A DNA stretch of 15,037 bases from JAPLGD01 sp041302745 (lineage in GTDB: Bacteria > Bipolaricaulota > Bipolaricaulia > UBA7950 > UBA9294): the NCBI GenBank assembly GCA_041302745.1, contig JBFYQP010000209.1, positions 1-15,037 on the forward strand, written 5' to 3'. Positions 6,871-13,651 of the stretch are shown one piece after another. How positions within the stretch are numbered: position 1 is the first letter of the stretch; each line of letters starts with the position of its first letter. The notes beneath the pieces were generated by a model. The model searched no databases. It was not told the DNA's origin and worked only from the letters and a program-made list of their open reading frames with translations. Made by a program: the position numbers and the translations under genes.

Positions 6871-7734
6871 ATGGAACGACACGACGGACCGCGACGGGAC
6901 TCTCTCTGGAGACGCGTCCTCTACATCGTTCGGCGCTCGCCCCTCGCCATCGTTGGGATCGCTCTCATCCTGCTGATTGCCGTGATGGCGATCTTCGCTC
7001 CCTGGATCGCGCCGTACGATGCCGTGCGCGTCAACCTCTCGCAGGCCTTCCAGCCGCCCTCGGCGAGCCACATCTGCGGGACCGACGACATGGGACAAGA
7101 CATCTTCAGCCGGATTGTCTACGGATCGCGCGTGTCTCTGATGGTGGCTTTCGTTGTCGTCGGCATCGCCGCGACCGTGGGGACCCTGATCGGCCTCATC
7201 AGCGGCTTCTTCGGAGGGGTTGTCGACATGGTCATCATGAGGGTCGTGGACGCCTTTCTGGCGGTCCCGTCCTTCGTTCTGGCGATGATCAGTGCGGCCG
7301 CGCTCGGGCCGTCCATCGTCAACGTGATGCTCGCGCTGTCGATCGTCTGGTGGACGTGGCACGCGCGCATCGTGCGCGGAGAGGTCCTGAAGCTTCGGGG
7401 CACGGAGTTCATGGTCTCGCTGCGGTCCATGGGCGCGAGGACCCCGAGGATCCTCTTCCGCCATCTCCTCCCGAACTGCGTGGGACCGATCGCCGTGCAG
7501 ACGACGCTGCAGCTCGGGTTCGCAGTCCTCACGGCGGCGGGGCTCTCGTTCCTCGGACTGGGCGCACAGCCTCCCACCCCGGAGTGGGGTCTCATGGTCA
7601 GCGTCGGCCGGCAGTACCTGCCGGCAAGTTGGTGGATGATCACGTTCCCCGGCCTGATGATCTTCCTCCTCGTCATGGGGTTCATCCTTCTCGGCGACAC
7701 GATTCGCGACGTGGTATCGAGGGACATCCAATGA
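6871..7734 (+). CDS. peptide/oligopeptide ABC transporter permease, DppC/OppC type
   Basis: This 287-residue permease is the partner of the preceding DppB-like protein. It has a short charged N-terminus, a first helix (LAIVGIALILLIAVMAIF), the family motif GTDDMGQDIFSRIVYGSR in the first external/loop region, an EAA-type loop (LRSMGARTPRILFRHLLPN), and the usual ending GDTIRDVVSRDIQ. Length and order match DppC/OppC. The start ATG 6871 has GGAGGGG seven bases upstream, and the stop overlaps the ATPase gene by 4 nt. It is a cytoplasmic-membrane channel half; substrate specificity lies mostly in a binding protein not present in this window. Confidence 0.93.
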   Translation: MERHDGPRRDSLWRRVLYIVRRSPLAIVGIALILLIAVMAIFAPWIAPYDAVRVNLSQAFQPPSASHICGTDDMGQDIFSRIVYGSRVSLMVAFVVVGIAATVGTLIGLISGFFGGVVDMVIMRVVDAFLAVPSFVLAMISAAALGPSIVNVMLALSIVWWTWHARIVRGEVLKLRGTEFMVSLRSMGARTPRILFRHLLPNCVGPIAVQTTLQLGFAVLTAAGLSFLGLGAQPPTPEWGLMVSVGRQYLPASWWMITFPGLMIFLLVMGFILLGDTIRDVVSRDIQ

Positions 7735-8774
7735 ACAACGAGACCCCTGTGGGAGCGCAACCCCTTCTCGAGGTCGAGGACCTGCGGACGTACTTCTTCA
7801 CCTACCTCGGCATCGTGCGCGCCGTGGACGGGATCTCTTTCAGTCTTCGGCGGTCGGACACGGTCGGCTTGGTTGGCGAGACGGGGTGCGGGAAGAGCGT
7901 GGCGACCCGCTCGATCCTGCGCCTCGTGCCCCCTCCGGGCCGGATTGTGAGCGGCCGAGTGGTCTTCGACGGTCGCGATGTCCTCGCGATGACCGAGCGG
8001 GAAGTGCGGGACGACGTTCGAGGACGCGGGATCGCCATGGTCTTTCAGAAGCCGATGTCGTCCCTCAACCCGGTCTTCTCCGTGGGTCAGCAATTCACGA
8101 GCGTTCTGCGTCTGCACCATCACGTCAAGCGCGACCAGGCCAGGGCGATGGCCATCGAGAACCTTGCCGCCGTGGCGCTGCCGGCCCCGACTGAGATCCT
8201 CCGCATGTACCCACACGAGCTCTCCGGAGGGATGCAGCAGCGCGTGTTGATCGCCATGGCCCTCGGCTGTCGCGCGAAGCTTCTGGTTGCGGACGAACCG
8301 ACGACGGCGCTCGATGTTTCGGTGCAGCTCCAGATTCTGAAGCTTCTCGAGGAGGTCCGGCGGCGCACGGCCATGGCCATCCTGGTGATCTCCCACAACC
8401 TTGGCGTTGTCTCGAACCTGTGCGATCGCGTGATCGTCATGTACGCCGGCACGGTCGTCGAGGACGGTCCCGTGCAGGACATCGTGACGAATCCTCACCA
8501 CCCGTACACCCAAGGCCTCATTGACGCGGTCCCGGACTTCGCGCCGCGCGGCTCCGCCCTAGGCACGCTGAAGGGAGAGGTTCCAAGCCTCCTCTTGACT
8601 CCGGATGGATGCCGATTCCATCCGCGTTGCCGCCTTGCTGACGAGGTCTGTCAGAGGGAGCGCCCTTCGATGGCAAGCACCAGCGCCGATCGATCCATTG
8701 CGTGCCACCATCCGGCCGAGGCGGTGTCGTCTCGCTCGAGACGACCATCTCGAGAGCAACGGGAGTCCCCATGA
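7731..8774 (+). CDS. peptide ABC transporter ATP-binding protein, DppD/OppD type
   Basis: This 347-residue ATPase powers the transporter. Walker A is GETGCGKS (49-56), the ABC signature is LSGGMQQ (164-170), Walker B is LLVADEP (184-190) and the H-loop is His222. The C-terminal oligopeptide-transporter domain contains HHPYTQGL and four cysteines (C294, C300, C307, C325) in the spacing found in OppD/DppD proteins, where a [4Fe-4S] cluster has been reported for some members. Most Dpp/Opp systems have a second ATPase (DppF/OppF) directly downstream; here LysA follows instead, so either this protein works as a homodimer or the partner is elsewhere. The last roughly 18 residues are Ser/Arg-rich and probably flexible. 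The stop overlaps the LysA start by 4 nt. Confidence 0.92.
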   Translation: MNNETPVGAQPLLEVEDLRTYFFTYLGIVRAVDGISFSLRRSDTVGLVGETGCGKSVATRSILRLVPPPGRIVSGRVVFDGRDVLAMTEREVRDDVRGRGIAMVFQKPMSSLNPVFSVGQQFTSVLRLHHHVKRDQARAMAIENLAAVALPAPTEILRMYPHELSGGMQQRVLIAMALGCRAKLLVADEPTTALDVSVQLQILKLLEEVRRRTAMAILVISHNLGVVSNLCDRVIVMYAGTVVEDGPVQDIVTNPHHPYTQGLIDAVPDFAPRGSALGTLKGEVPSLLLTPDGCRFHPRCRLADEVCQRERPSMASTSADRSIACHHPAEAVSSRSRRPSREQRESP

Positions 8775-10228
8775 CGGACCGCCGGAATGTCCGCGCCGAG
8801 GCGTCGTCCGCACGCGCCGGGCAGCCGGGCGCCCTCCCTCCCTGGCTGACGTATGAGGGTGCCGGCCTTGCGGCGGACGGGATCCCGCTGGTCGAGATTG
8901 CCGGCGCCGTCGGTACCCCCACCTACGTCTACAGCGCCGAGCGGATTCTGGAGAACGTCCGGCGGCTGCGATTTGCGTTCTCCAAGCTCCCCGCCAGCAT
9001 CCTGTACGCCGTCAAGGCGAACGCGAACGGAGCTGTCCTGAGGTTGCTGGCTGGGATGGGGCTGGGAGCGGAGGTCGTCTCGGGAGGCGAGCTGTTCCGG
9101 GCTCTGCGCGCGGGATTCGCCGCGGAGCGCGTCGCGTTCTCCGGAGTGGGAAAGACCGACGCGGAGATTGAGGCGGCTCTTCGTGTCGGCGTCGGCACGC
9201 TGATCCTCGAGTCGGTGGAGGAGGTCTCCGTCGTGGAGGCCCTGGCCCGCAGAGAGGGGCGTAGGGTGTCGGTCGCGCTGCGACTCCACCCCAGCGTCAG
9301 CGCGGGGACGCACCCGTACCTCGCGACGGGCGAACGCGAGACGAAGTTCGGACTTGAGGAAAGGGGATTCCGCACCGCCCTGGAGTTGCTGGAGCGGTCG
9401 AAAACACTGGATCTCGTGGGCCTCCACGTGCATATCGGGTCGCAGATCACGTCGGTCGCCCCGTATGCGGCGGCGCTCCGAGCGTTGCTCGATGCGGAGA
9501 GAGCGGCGCGGGAGCGCGGGCACCCGCTCCGCTTCGTGGACCTGGGAGGTGGATTTGCGATCCCCTACGGAGACGGGGAGCGTCCGTTCCCGCTCGCGGA
9601 TCTCGCCGAGACGATTGGAGCGGGCTGGCCCGAGCAGCTCGAGCTCCGGATTGAGCCGGGGCGTCTGTTGGTCGGCGACGCCGGTGTGCTCCTGGTTCGC
9701 GTCTTGTACGGCAAGACGTGCGGCGCGAAGGAGTTCGTAGTCGTCGACGCGGGGATGAATGCGCTCGTTCGTCCCGCCTTGTATGGAGCGCAGCATCGGA
9801 TCCGAGCTGTTGGACGCAGTGCCGGAAGTGCCCACGTGGTCGATGTTGTCGGCCCGGTCTGCGAGAACGCCGACTTCCTCGCTCGAGATTGCTGGGTTCC
9901 TCCGCTCGAGCGAGGCGACCTCCTGGCTGTTCTCGACGCAGGCGCCTACGGGTTTTCGATGGCATCGCAGTACAACTCGCAGCCGCGCCCCGCGGAGGTC
10001 GTTGTGCTTCTGGGGAGGGCCGAGCTTGCTCGGCGCCGCGAGACGCACGCGAACCTCGTCGAGGGGGAAGTCGAGGGCACCGAGTGTGACGTAGCCCGGG
10101 CTGCTCCTCCTGCGGAGGATCGCACATGTGGCGGAGCAGGGGGAGAGGAACGTAGGCCGTCATGCGCCTTCATTGCGGGGCCGCACGGGGGACGGGATCG
10201 ATCGAGGAAAGGAGAAGCCTGTGAATAG
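8771..10228 (+). CDS. lysA: diaminopimelate decarboxylase-like PLP enzyme with C-terminal tail
   Basis: This 485-residue fold-type III PLP decarboxylase would convert meso-diaminopimelate to lysine and CO2. PLP Lys82 lies in YAVKANAN; other landmarks are HIGSQ (221-225), GGG (259-261), EPGR (295-298), CENAD (364-368) and GAYGFSMASQYN (391-402), so the catalytic core is complete. Normal LysA chains end soon after the R-R-E-T segment, here 422-425. This one continues for about 55-60 residues of Gly/Arg/Ala/Pro-rich sequence with no recognisable domain. Stops lie in both other frames at 10087-10089 and 10092-10094, so a lost or shifted stop is a plausible origin of the tail. ATG 8771 overlaps the ATPase stop. 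A LysA gene inside a catabolic operon is odd; a related decarboxylase with another diamino acid substrate is possible. Confidence 0.88.
   Translation: MTDRRNVRAEASSARAGQPGALPPWLTYEGAGLAADGIPLVEIAGAVGTPTYVYSAERILENVRRLRFAFSKLPASILYAVKANANGAVLRLLAGMGLGAEVVSGGELFRALRAGFAAERVAFSGVGKTDAEIEAALRVGVGTLILESVEEVSVVEALARREGRRVSVALRLHPSVSAGTHPYLATGERETKFGLEERGFRTALELLERSKTLDLVGLHVHIGSQITSVAPYAAALRALLDAERAARERGHPLRFVDLGGGFAIPYGDGERPFPLADLAETIGAGWPEQLELRIEPGRLLVGDAGVLLVRVLYGKTCGAKEFVVVDAGMNALVRPALYGAQHRIRAVGRSAGSAHVVDVVGPVCENADFLARDCWVPPLERGDLLAVLDAGAYGFSMASQYNSQPRPAEVVVLLGRAELARRRETHANLVEGEVEGTECDVARAAPPAEDRTCGGAGGEERRPSCAFIAGPHGGRDRSRKGEACE
10101..10139 (+). repeat. competing inverted repeats inside the LysA tail
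   Basis: TCCTCC (10105-10110) pairs perfectly with GGAGGA (10114-10119) across a 3-nt loop. CTGCTCC (10101-10107) pairs perfectly with GGAGCAG (10133-10139). The two hairpins share bases and exclude each other. No U-run follows, so this is not a standard terminator. The function is unknown. Confidence 0.4.
10205..10214 (+). promoter_or_regulatory. ribosome binding site for a GTG start
   Basis: AGGAAAGGAG ends 6 nt before GTG 10221. It fixes the start of the KDPG aldolase gene and lies inside the last codons of LysA. Confidence 0.6.
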
Positions 10229-10877
10229 GTACGACGTCGTGGAGCGGCTCAAGAAGGATGGGGGGCTGGCGATTGTTCGCGCCGACTGTGTCGTGAACCT
10301 CGTGCGCGTCGCGGAGGCGGTGCGCGACGGGGGAATCTCCTCGGTCGAGATCACCATGACGACTCCGGGAGCATTGGATGCTCTCAGCGCGGCCTCGCAG
10401 AGACTGGAGGGTGTGCTCCTGGGCGCGGGAACCATCCTCGACGCCGTGACGGCGCGCACGGCGATCCTCGCCGGCGCGCGGTTCCTCGTGACGCCGACAG
10501 TCGAGAGAGACGTGATTGAGATGGGCCACCGCTATGATGTGCCGGTCATCTGCGGGGCCATGACCCCCACCGAGATCCTGGGCGCGTGGGAGGCGGGAGC
10601 GGACCTCGTGAAAGTGTTCCCGGCGGACGCGCTGGGGCCGGGGTACCTGAAGGCGATCCGGGGCCCCCTCCCGCAGATTCCGCTCGTTCCCACAGGGGGT
10701 GTCACCGCAGAAACGGCCGGTCAGTACATCTGCGCGGGAGCGGAGCTCGTGTGTGCGGGAGGCTGGCTGGTGGATTCCAAGACGGTGACCGAGGGCCGGT
10801 ATGATGTTCTGACCCAGCGTGCGCGGCAGCTGGTCGCGGCGATCCGCAAGGCGCGAGAGGAGAGGAGTCATGCCTAA
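10221..10877 (+). CDS. eda: KDPG/KHG aldolase (Entner-Doudoroff)
   Basis: This 218-residue class I aldolase splits 2-keto-3-deoxy-6-phosphogluconate into pyruvate and glyceraldehyde 3-phosphate. The Schiff-base lysine is K131 in LVKVFPAD, the general base is E43 in SVEITMTTP, GAGT (68-71) carries the conserved Thr, and PTGG (157-160) binds phosphate or carboxylate. Where E. coli Eda has the substrate-binding Arg49 (LRT), this protein has Thr47 (MTT), so its preference may differ from the classical enzyme. The length is normal. It starts at GTG 10221 within the LysA stop region (8-nt overlap), and its stop overlaps the KDG kinase by 8 nt; this pair is coupled and forms the lower arm of a semi-phosphorylative Entner-Doudoroff route. 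Other 2-keto-3-deoxy acid phosphates are possible substrates. Confidence 0.9.
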   Translation: MNRYDVVERLKKDGGLAIVRADCVVNLVRVAEAVRDGGISSVEITMTTPGALDALSAASQRLEGVLLGAGTILDAVTARTAILAGARFLVTPTVERDVIEMGHRYDVPVICGAMTPTEILGAWEAGADLVKVFPADALGPGYLKAIRGPLPQIPLVPTGGVTAETAGQYICAGAELVCAGGWLVDSKTVTEGRYDVLTQRARQLVAAIRKAREERSHA

Positions 10878-11856
10878 CGAGCTGGTCACGTTCGGCGAGG
10901 CAATGGTCCGGCTGTCTCCCCCGAGCTTCCAGCGACTCGAACAGACCACGAGCCTGGATGTGAAGGTCGGCGGCGCAGAGCTGAACGTGGCTGTGACCGC
11001 GCAACGCCTCGGGCTGCAGACCGCGTACGTCACTCGCCTCACGGAGAACCCGCTCGGTCGGATGGTCGTCAACAAGGCGCGGGAGCACGGCGTCGACACG
11101 TCGCACGTGCTGTGGACGAAGGATGATCGGGTTGGCCTCTACTTCACCGAATTCGGAGCCTCGCCGCGGCCGAACACCGTGCTCTATGACCGCCGCGACG
11201 CGGCCATCGCCCGCATCGCGCCGGGGATGATCGACTGGCGGGCGGTCTTCGCTGAGGCACGGTGGTTCCACACGTCGGGGATCACCCCGGCCCTCTCGGC
11301 ATCGGCAGCCGCGGCGACGAGCGAGGCCGTGAAGGCCGCGAAGAGGGCCGGACTCAAGGTCTCGATTGACCTCAACTACCGCGCACGACTGTGGTCCCAG
11401 GACCAGGCCCGTGCTGTGATGACCGAGATCATGAGCGATACCGACGTCCTGATCACCACCGAGGAGGACACGGAGCGGGTTTTCGGGATCACCGGCAAGG
11501 ACTACGAGGATGTGGCGCGCACGCTGGCGAAGCGGTTCGGCCTTGAAGCTGTGACCATCACGCTTCGCGAGACCCCGTCGGTCTGGCGGAACACGTGGGG
11601 CGCCATCGTCTACGCGGGCGGGGAGATACACCGCAGTCCGATTCTGGATCTCGAATTGGTGGACCGCGTCGGGGCTGGAGACTCCTTTGCCGGAGGGTTT
11701 GTCTTCGGGTACTTGAAGGGCGGACCGGCGATGGGAGTGCGCTACGGGGTTGCCGTATCCGCGCTCAAGCAGACGAATCCGGGCGACCTGTGCTGGGCGA
11801 CGCTCGACGAGGTCGAGCGCACGCTGAACGACGGGAGCCTGCGGATCGTTCGCTAG
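10870..11856 (+). CDS. kdgK: 2-keto-3-deoxygluconate kinase (PfkB family)
   Basis: This 328-residue ribokinase-family sugar kinase phosphorylates 2-keto-3-deoxygluconate with ATP to give KDPG, the substrate of the aldolase encoded just before it. GGAELNVAVTAQRLG (34-48) is the N-terminal PfkB signature. DRVGAGDSFAGGF (265-277) is the C-terminal signature with catalytic D271. The segment GLYFTEFGASPRPNTVLYDR resembles the substrate lid of KDG kinases rather than ribokinases or fructokinases. ATG 10870 follows GAGGAG and overlaps the aldolase by 8 nt. It is the last gene of the plus-strand operon. The kinase class is firm, and the pairing with the aldolase makes the KDG assignment likely. Confidence 0.9.
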   Translation: MPNELVTFGEAMVRLSPPSFQRLEQTTSLDVKVGGAELNVAVTAQRLGLQTAYVTRLTENPLGRMVVNKAREHGVDTSHVLWTKDDRVGLYFTEFGASPRPNTVLYDRRDAAIARIAPGMIDWRAVFAEARWFHTSGITPALSASAAAATSEAVKAAKRAGLKVSIDLNYRARLWSQDQARAVMTEIMSDTDVLITTEEDTERVFGITGKDYEDVARTLAKRFGLEAVTITLRETPSVWRNTWGAIVYAGGEIHRSPILDLELVDRVGAGDSFAGGFVFGYLKGGPAMGVRYGVAVSALKQTNPGDLCWATLDEVERTLNDGSLRIVR

Positions 11857-11888
11857 CGGCCCACCGCCCCCCCCCGCGAGCCGGCTAG
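11853..11888. terminator. possible bidirectional terminator hairpin between convergent genes
   Basis: CTAGCGGC (11853-11860) can pair with GCCGGCTAG (11880-11888): five plus three base pairs with one bulged G. The stem contains the TAG stops of both converging genes, and the loop holds a run of nine C (11867-11875). There is no T-tract, so termination is inferred from position only. Confidence 0.35.
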
Positions 11889-12682
11889 TCGGCCACCCAG
11901 TCTCCCCGCACGACGGTGACGGCCTGTCCGCTCATGCGCACTCGGTCGCCGTCGACGAGACAGCGCACCACGCCTCCGCGAGCCGACACTTGGTGTCCAA
12001 CCAACTCCTTCTTCCGGAGTTTCGCCGCCCAATACGGGGCGAGGGCGGTGTGGGAGGATCCGGTCACGGGATCCTCGTTCACGCCGATGCTGGGTGCGAA
12101 GAAGCGTGAGACGAAGTCGGCGCCGCCGCTCTGACCGCGAGCGGTGACGATCGCCCCGCGGACGGGGGCTCTCTTCAAGGCCAAGTAATCAGGAGCCGCC
12201 GCTCGCACCACGTCCTCGCTCTCGACCTCCACCAGGTAGTCGAATCGGGTTCGTCCCACATAGACCGCGGCGAGGCCGAGCGCCTCGAGGAGTCCGGCGG
12301 GCGCCGGCATCTCCGTGGGAGGATTGGCCGGGAAGTCGAGCTCGATCCAGTCGCCGCGCCGCGTCGCGATGAGGAGGCCGCTCTTCGTGTGGAACCTCGC
12401 CGGCTCGGTTGGAGAAAGCTCACCAAGCTCCCAGAGGGTATGAGCGGTTGCCAAGGTGGCGTGACCGCACAGGGCGACCTCGGCGGCCGGCGCGAACCAG
12501 CGGAGGTCGTAGCCGCCATCTGCTCGCCGCCGCGGGAATGCGGTCTCCGAGAAGCCGAGCTCCGCGGCAACGTGCTGCATCCACTCCGCGGTGACCTCCT
12601 CGGTCAAGAGACACACCCCGGCGGGGTTCCCCGCGAAGGGACGGTCGGTGAACGCGTCGACGTGCTGGAATCGGATGATCAT
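11885..12682 (-). CDS. PhzF family isomerase/epimerase-like protein
   Basis: This 265-residue protein has the PhzF/diaminopimelate-epimerase fold. The N-terminus FQHVDAFTDRPFAGNPAGV matches the family, E46 in SETAF is the catalytic acid/base position of PhzF, H74 in LCGHATLA is conserved, and NEDPVTGSSHTAL marks the C-terminal domain. Outside phenazine clusters, PhzF-like proteins are widespread and mostly of unknown function; isomerisation of small cyclic or aromatic acids is the general expectation. The start is clear because a full AAGGAGGT lies just before the ATG. It is transcribed away from the cyclase gene upstream on the same strand, with 77 nt between them, so co-transcription is likely. 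Confidence 0.9.
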   Translation of the reverse strand: MIIRFQHVDAFTDRPFAGNPAGVCLLTEEVTAEWMQHVAAELGFSETAFPRRRADGGYDLRWFAPAAEVALCGHATLATAHTLWELGELSPTEPARFHTKSGLLIATRRGDWIELDFPANPPTEMPAPAGLLEALGLAAVYVGRTRFDYLVEVESEDVVRAAAPDYLALKRAPVRGAIVTARGQSGGADFVSRFFAPSIGVNEDPVTGSSHTALAPYWAAKLRKKELVGHQVSARGGVVRCLVDGDRVRMSGQAVTVVRGDWVAD

Positions 12683-12684
12683 AG

Positions 12685-12692
12685 ACCTCCTT
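12685..12692 (-). promoter_or_regulatory. perfect Shine-Dalgarno of the PhzF-like gene
   Basis: On the minus strand, AAGGAGGT precedes ATG by 2 nt. It is the complete anti-16S consensus, which fixes the start at 12682 and indicates a standard anti-Shine-Dalgarno sequence in this organism. Confidence 0.65.
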
Positions 12693-12733
12693 CTGACGCC
12701 TCGGTCGAAGGCAGTCTACTTGGTCCGTGGGCG

Positions 12734-12750
12734 GTACTCCTTTGGAGTGC
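12734..12750 (-). repeat. short hairpin between the cyclase and PhzF genes
   Basis: GTACTCC and GGAGTGC can form a 7-bp stem (one G-T wobble) with a 3-nt loop, 10 nt after the cyclase stop. No U-run follows on the minus strand. It may slow transcription or stabilise RNA, but the evidence is weak. Confidence 0.35.
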
Positions 12751-12759
12751 AGCGTAGCG

Positions 12760-13410
12760 TCACTGCCCCGCCTCGTCCTGCGCAGGGAGAAGAGCGACGG
12801 CGCGAGCCGGTGCCCCGTCGGCGCCTTCGACCTTGAGCGGGAACGCGGCGAACCAGAACGTTCGGACTCCATCGGGCAGCCGGTCCAGGTTGCAGAGCCC
12901 CTCGACGATCGGGATGCCGGCTCCGAGCAGAATCCGATGCGCGGGGAAGCGAGAGGTCGGGTCGATGGCGTCCACGCTCGGCGTGTCGATGCCAACCAGT
13001 CCGGCGCCGCGCGAGACGAGAGCTTCGGCGAGCTCCGGCGAAAGGTGCGGGAACCCCTCGAAGTAGGACCGAGACTCGAGGTCTGCGGTCCAGCCGGTGT
13101 CGAAGAGAACGGCGCAGCCCCGGGGCAAGGCTCTCGGAAGGACGCTGGCAGGGATCGTGCGTTCCCGGGTTCGGACAACGACCGCCGGCCTGAGCATGAG
13201 GGTGAGGGAGCCAATGTCGGCTGCGCCGGGGATGAAGTGCAGAGGGGCATCCATGTGCGTCCCCAGATGCATGTCGAGGAGGGTGACGTGCGTGGCCTGG
13301 GTTTCCGGGTCGGCCCCGTCGCCCCGCGCGAGAGCGACGCCGACCTGGTTGCCAGGGTAGGACAGGCTTCGGCAGGACAGCGGCCGTGTGAGGTCGACGA
13401 TCGCGAACAT
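12760..13410 (-). CDS. cyclase family metal hydrolase (kynurenine formamidase-like)
   Basis: This 216-residue protein belongs to the cyclase/KynB family, metal-dependent amidohydrolases that include bacterial kynurenine formamidase and isatin hydrolase. The defining motif is HLGTHMDAPLHF (48-59), with His48, His52, Asp54 and His58 as metal ligands and catalytic residues. DTGW, DTPSVD and EGLCNLD are further family blocks. The start ATG at 13410 follows AAGGAG on the minus strand. The frame stays open 47 codons further upstream to another ATG, but that stretch is Arg-rich and outside the family. The substrate is unknown. No kynureninase or tryptophan dioxygenase is nearby, so kynurenine degradation is not supported by context. 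Confidence 0.88.
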   Translation of the reverse strand: MFAIVDLTRPLSCRSLSYPGNQVGVALARGDGADPETQATHVTLLDMHLGTHMDAPLHFIPGAADIGSLTLMLRPAVVVRTRERTIPASVLPRALPRGCAVLFDTGWTADLESRSYFEGFPHLSPELAEALVSRGAGLVGIDTPSVDAIDPTSRFPAHRILLGAGIPIVEGLCNLDRLPDGVRTFWFAAFPLKVEGADGAPARAVALLPAQDEAGQ

Positions 13411-13540
13411 GGTCTCCTTGCCCTTGGGGTACTCGACGCCTCGGGATCCGTGAGACTCTCGCCGAAGGCGCCGCCCGGCGCAACGTTCCCGCAAAGGGTG
13501 ATCGGTGCTTCGGCTCGCACCGGTCGACATCGCCGCGCAA

Positions 13541-13579
13541 GCGTTGCTCATCTACGGTACGCAACGCAGCCCGTAGATG
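13541..13579. promoter_or_regulatory. two interleaved perfect inverted repeats in the divergent intergenic region
   Basis: GCGTTGC (13541-13547) matches GCAACGC (13561-13567), and CATCTACGG (13549-13557) matches CCGTAGATG (13571-13579). The order A-B-A'-B' with spacers of 1, 3 and 3 nt has the topology of an H-type pseudoknot in RNA, or of two overlapping dyad operators in DNA. It lies in the 241-nt region between the cyclase and arsenite permease genes. The repeats are certain; the role is not. Confidence 0.5.
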
Positions 13580-13605
13580 CGGGTCGCCGCGTGGAGAGCC
13601 ATGGG

Positions 13606-13611
13606 TACAAT
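13606..13611 (+). promoter_or_regulatory. possible -10 element for acr3
   Basis: TACAAT is one of the few AT-rich hexamers here and lies 40 nt before the acr3 start. No good -35 box is seen 16-18 nt upstream, so an activator or another sigma factor might be involved. The call is weak. Confidence 0.25.
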
Positions 13612-13642
13612 CCTTCCCGTTCTTGGTGCCGTCTCCTGACGA

Positions 13643-13648
13643 GGAGGG
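13643..13648 (+). promoter_or_regulatory. ribosome binding site of acr3
   Basis: GGAGGG, within GAGGAGGG, ends 3 nt before ATG 13652 and supports that start. Confidence 0.55.
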
Positions 13649-13651
13649 ACG

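Larger units (their letters stand above)
13411..13651. other. divergent intergenic region, no gene
   Basis: This 241-nt stretch separates the divergent cyclase and acr3 genes. Apart from the interleaved repeats, a possible -10 hexamer and the acr3 ribosome site, I see no coding sequence supported by family similarity and no tRNA or other RNA gene. Confidence 0.6.

Noticed and set aside
6325..7731. Long open frame on the minus strand opposite the permease genes (also 8651-10048, 4053-5267 and 1784-2650 on minus)
   Set aside because: High-GC shadows of well-supported genes on the other strand; their translations are Arg/His/Asp/Gly-rich with no family features.
13411..13551. N-terminal extension of the cyclase gene to an upstream ATG at 13549-13551
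   Set aside because: The extension is Arg/Ser-rich and unlike the family; the ATG at 13410 has a good AAGGAG site and the protein then starts as family members do.
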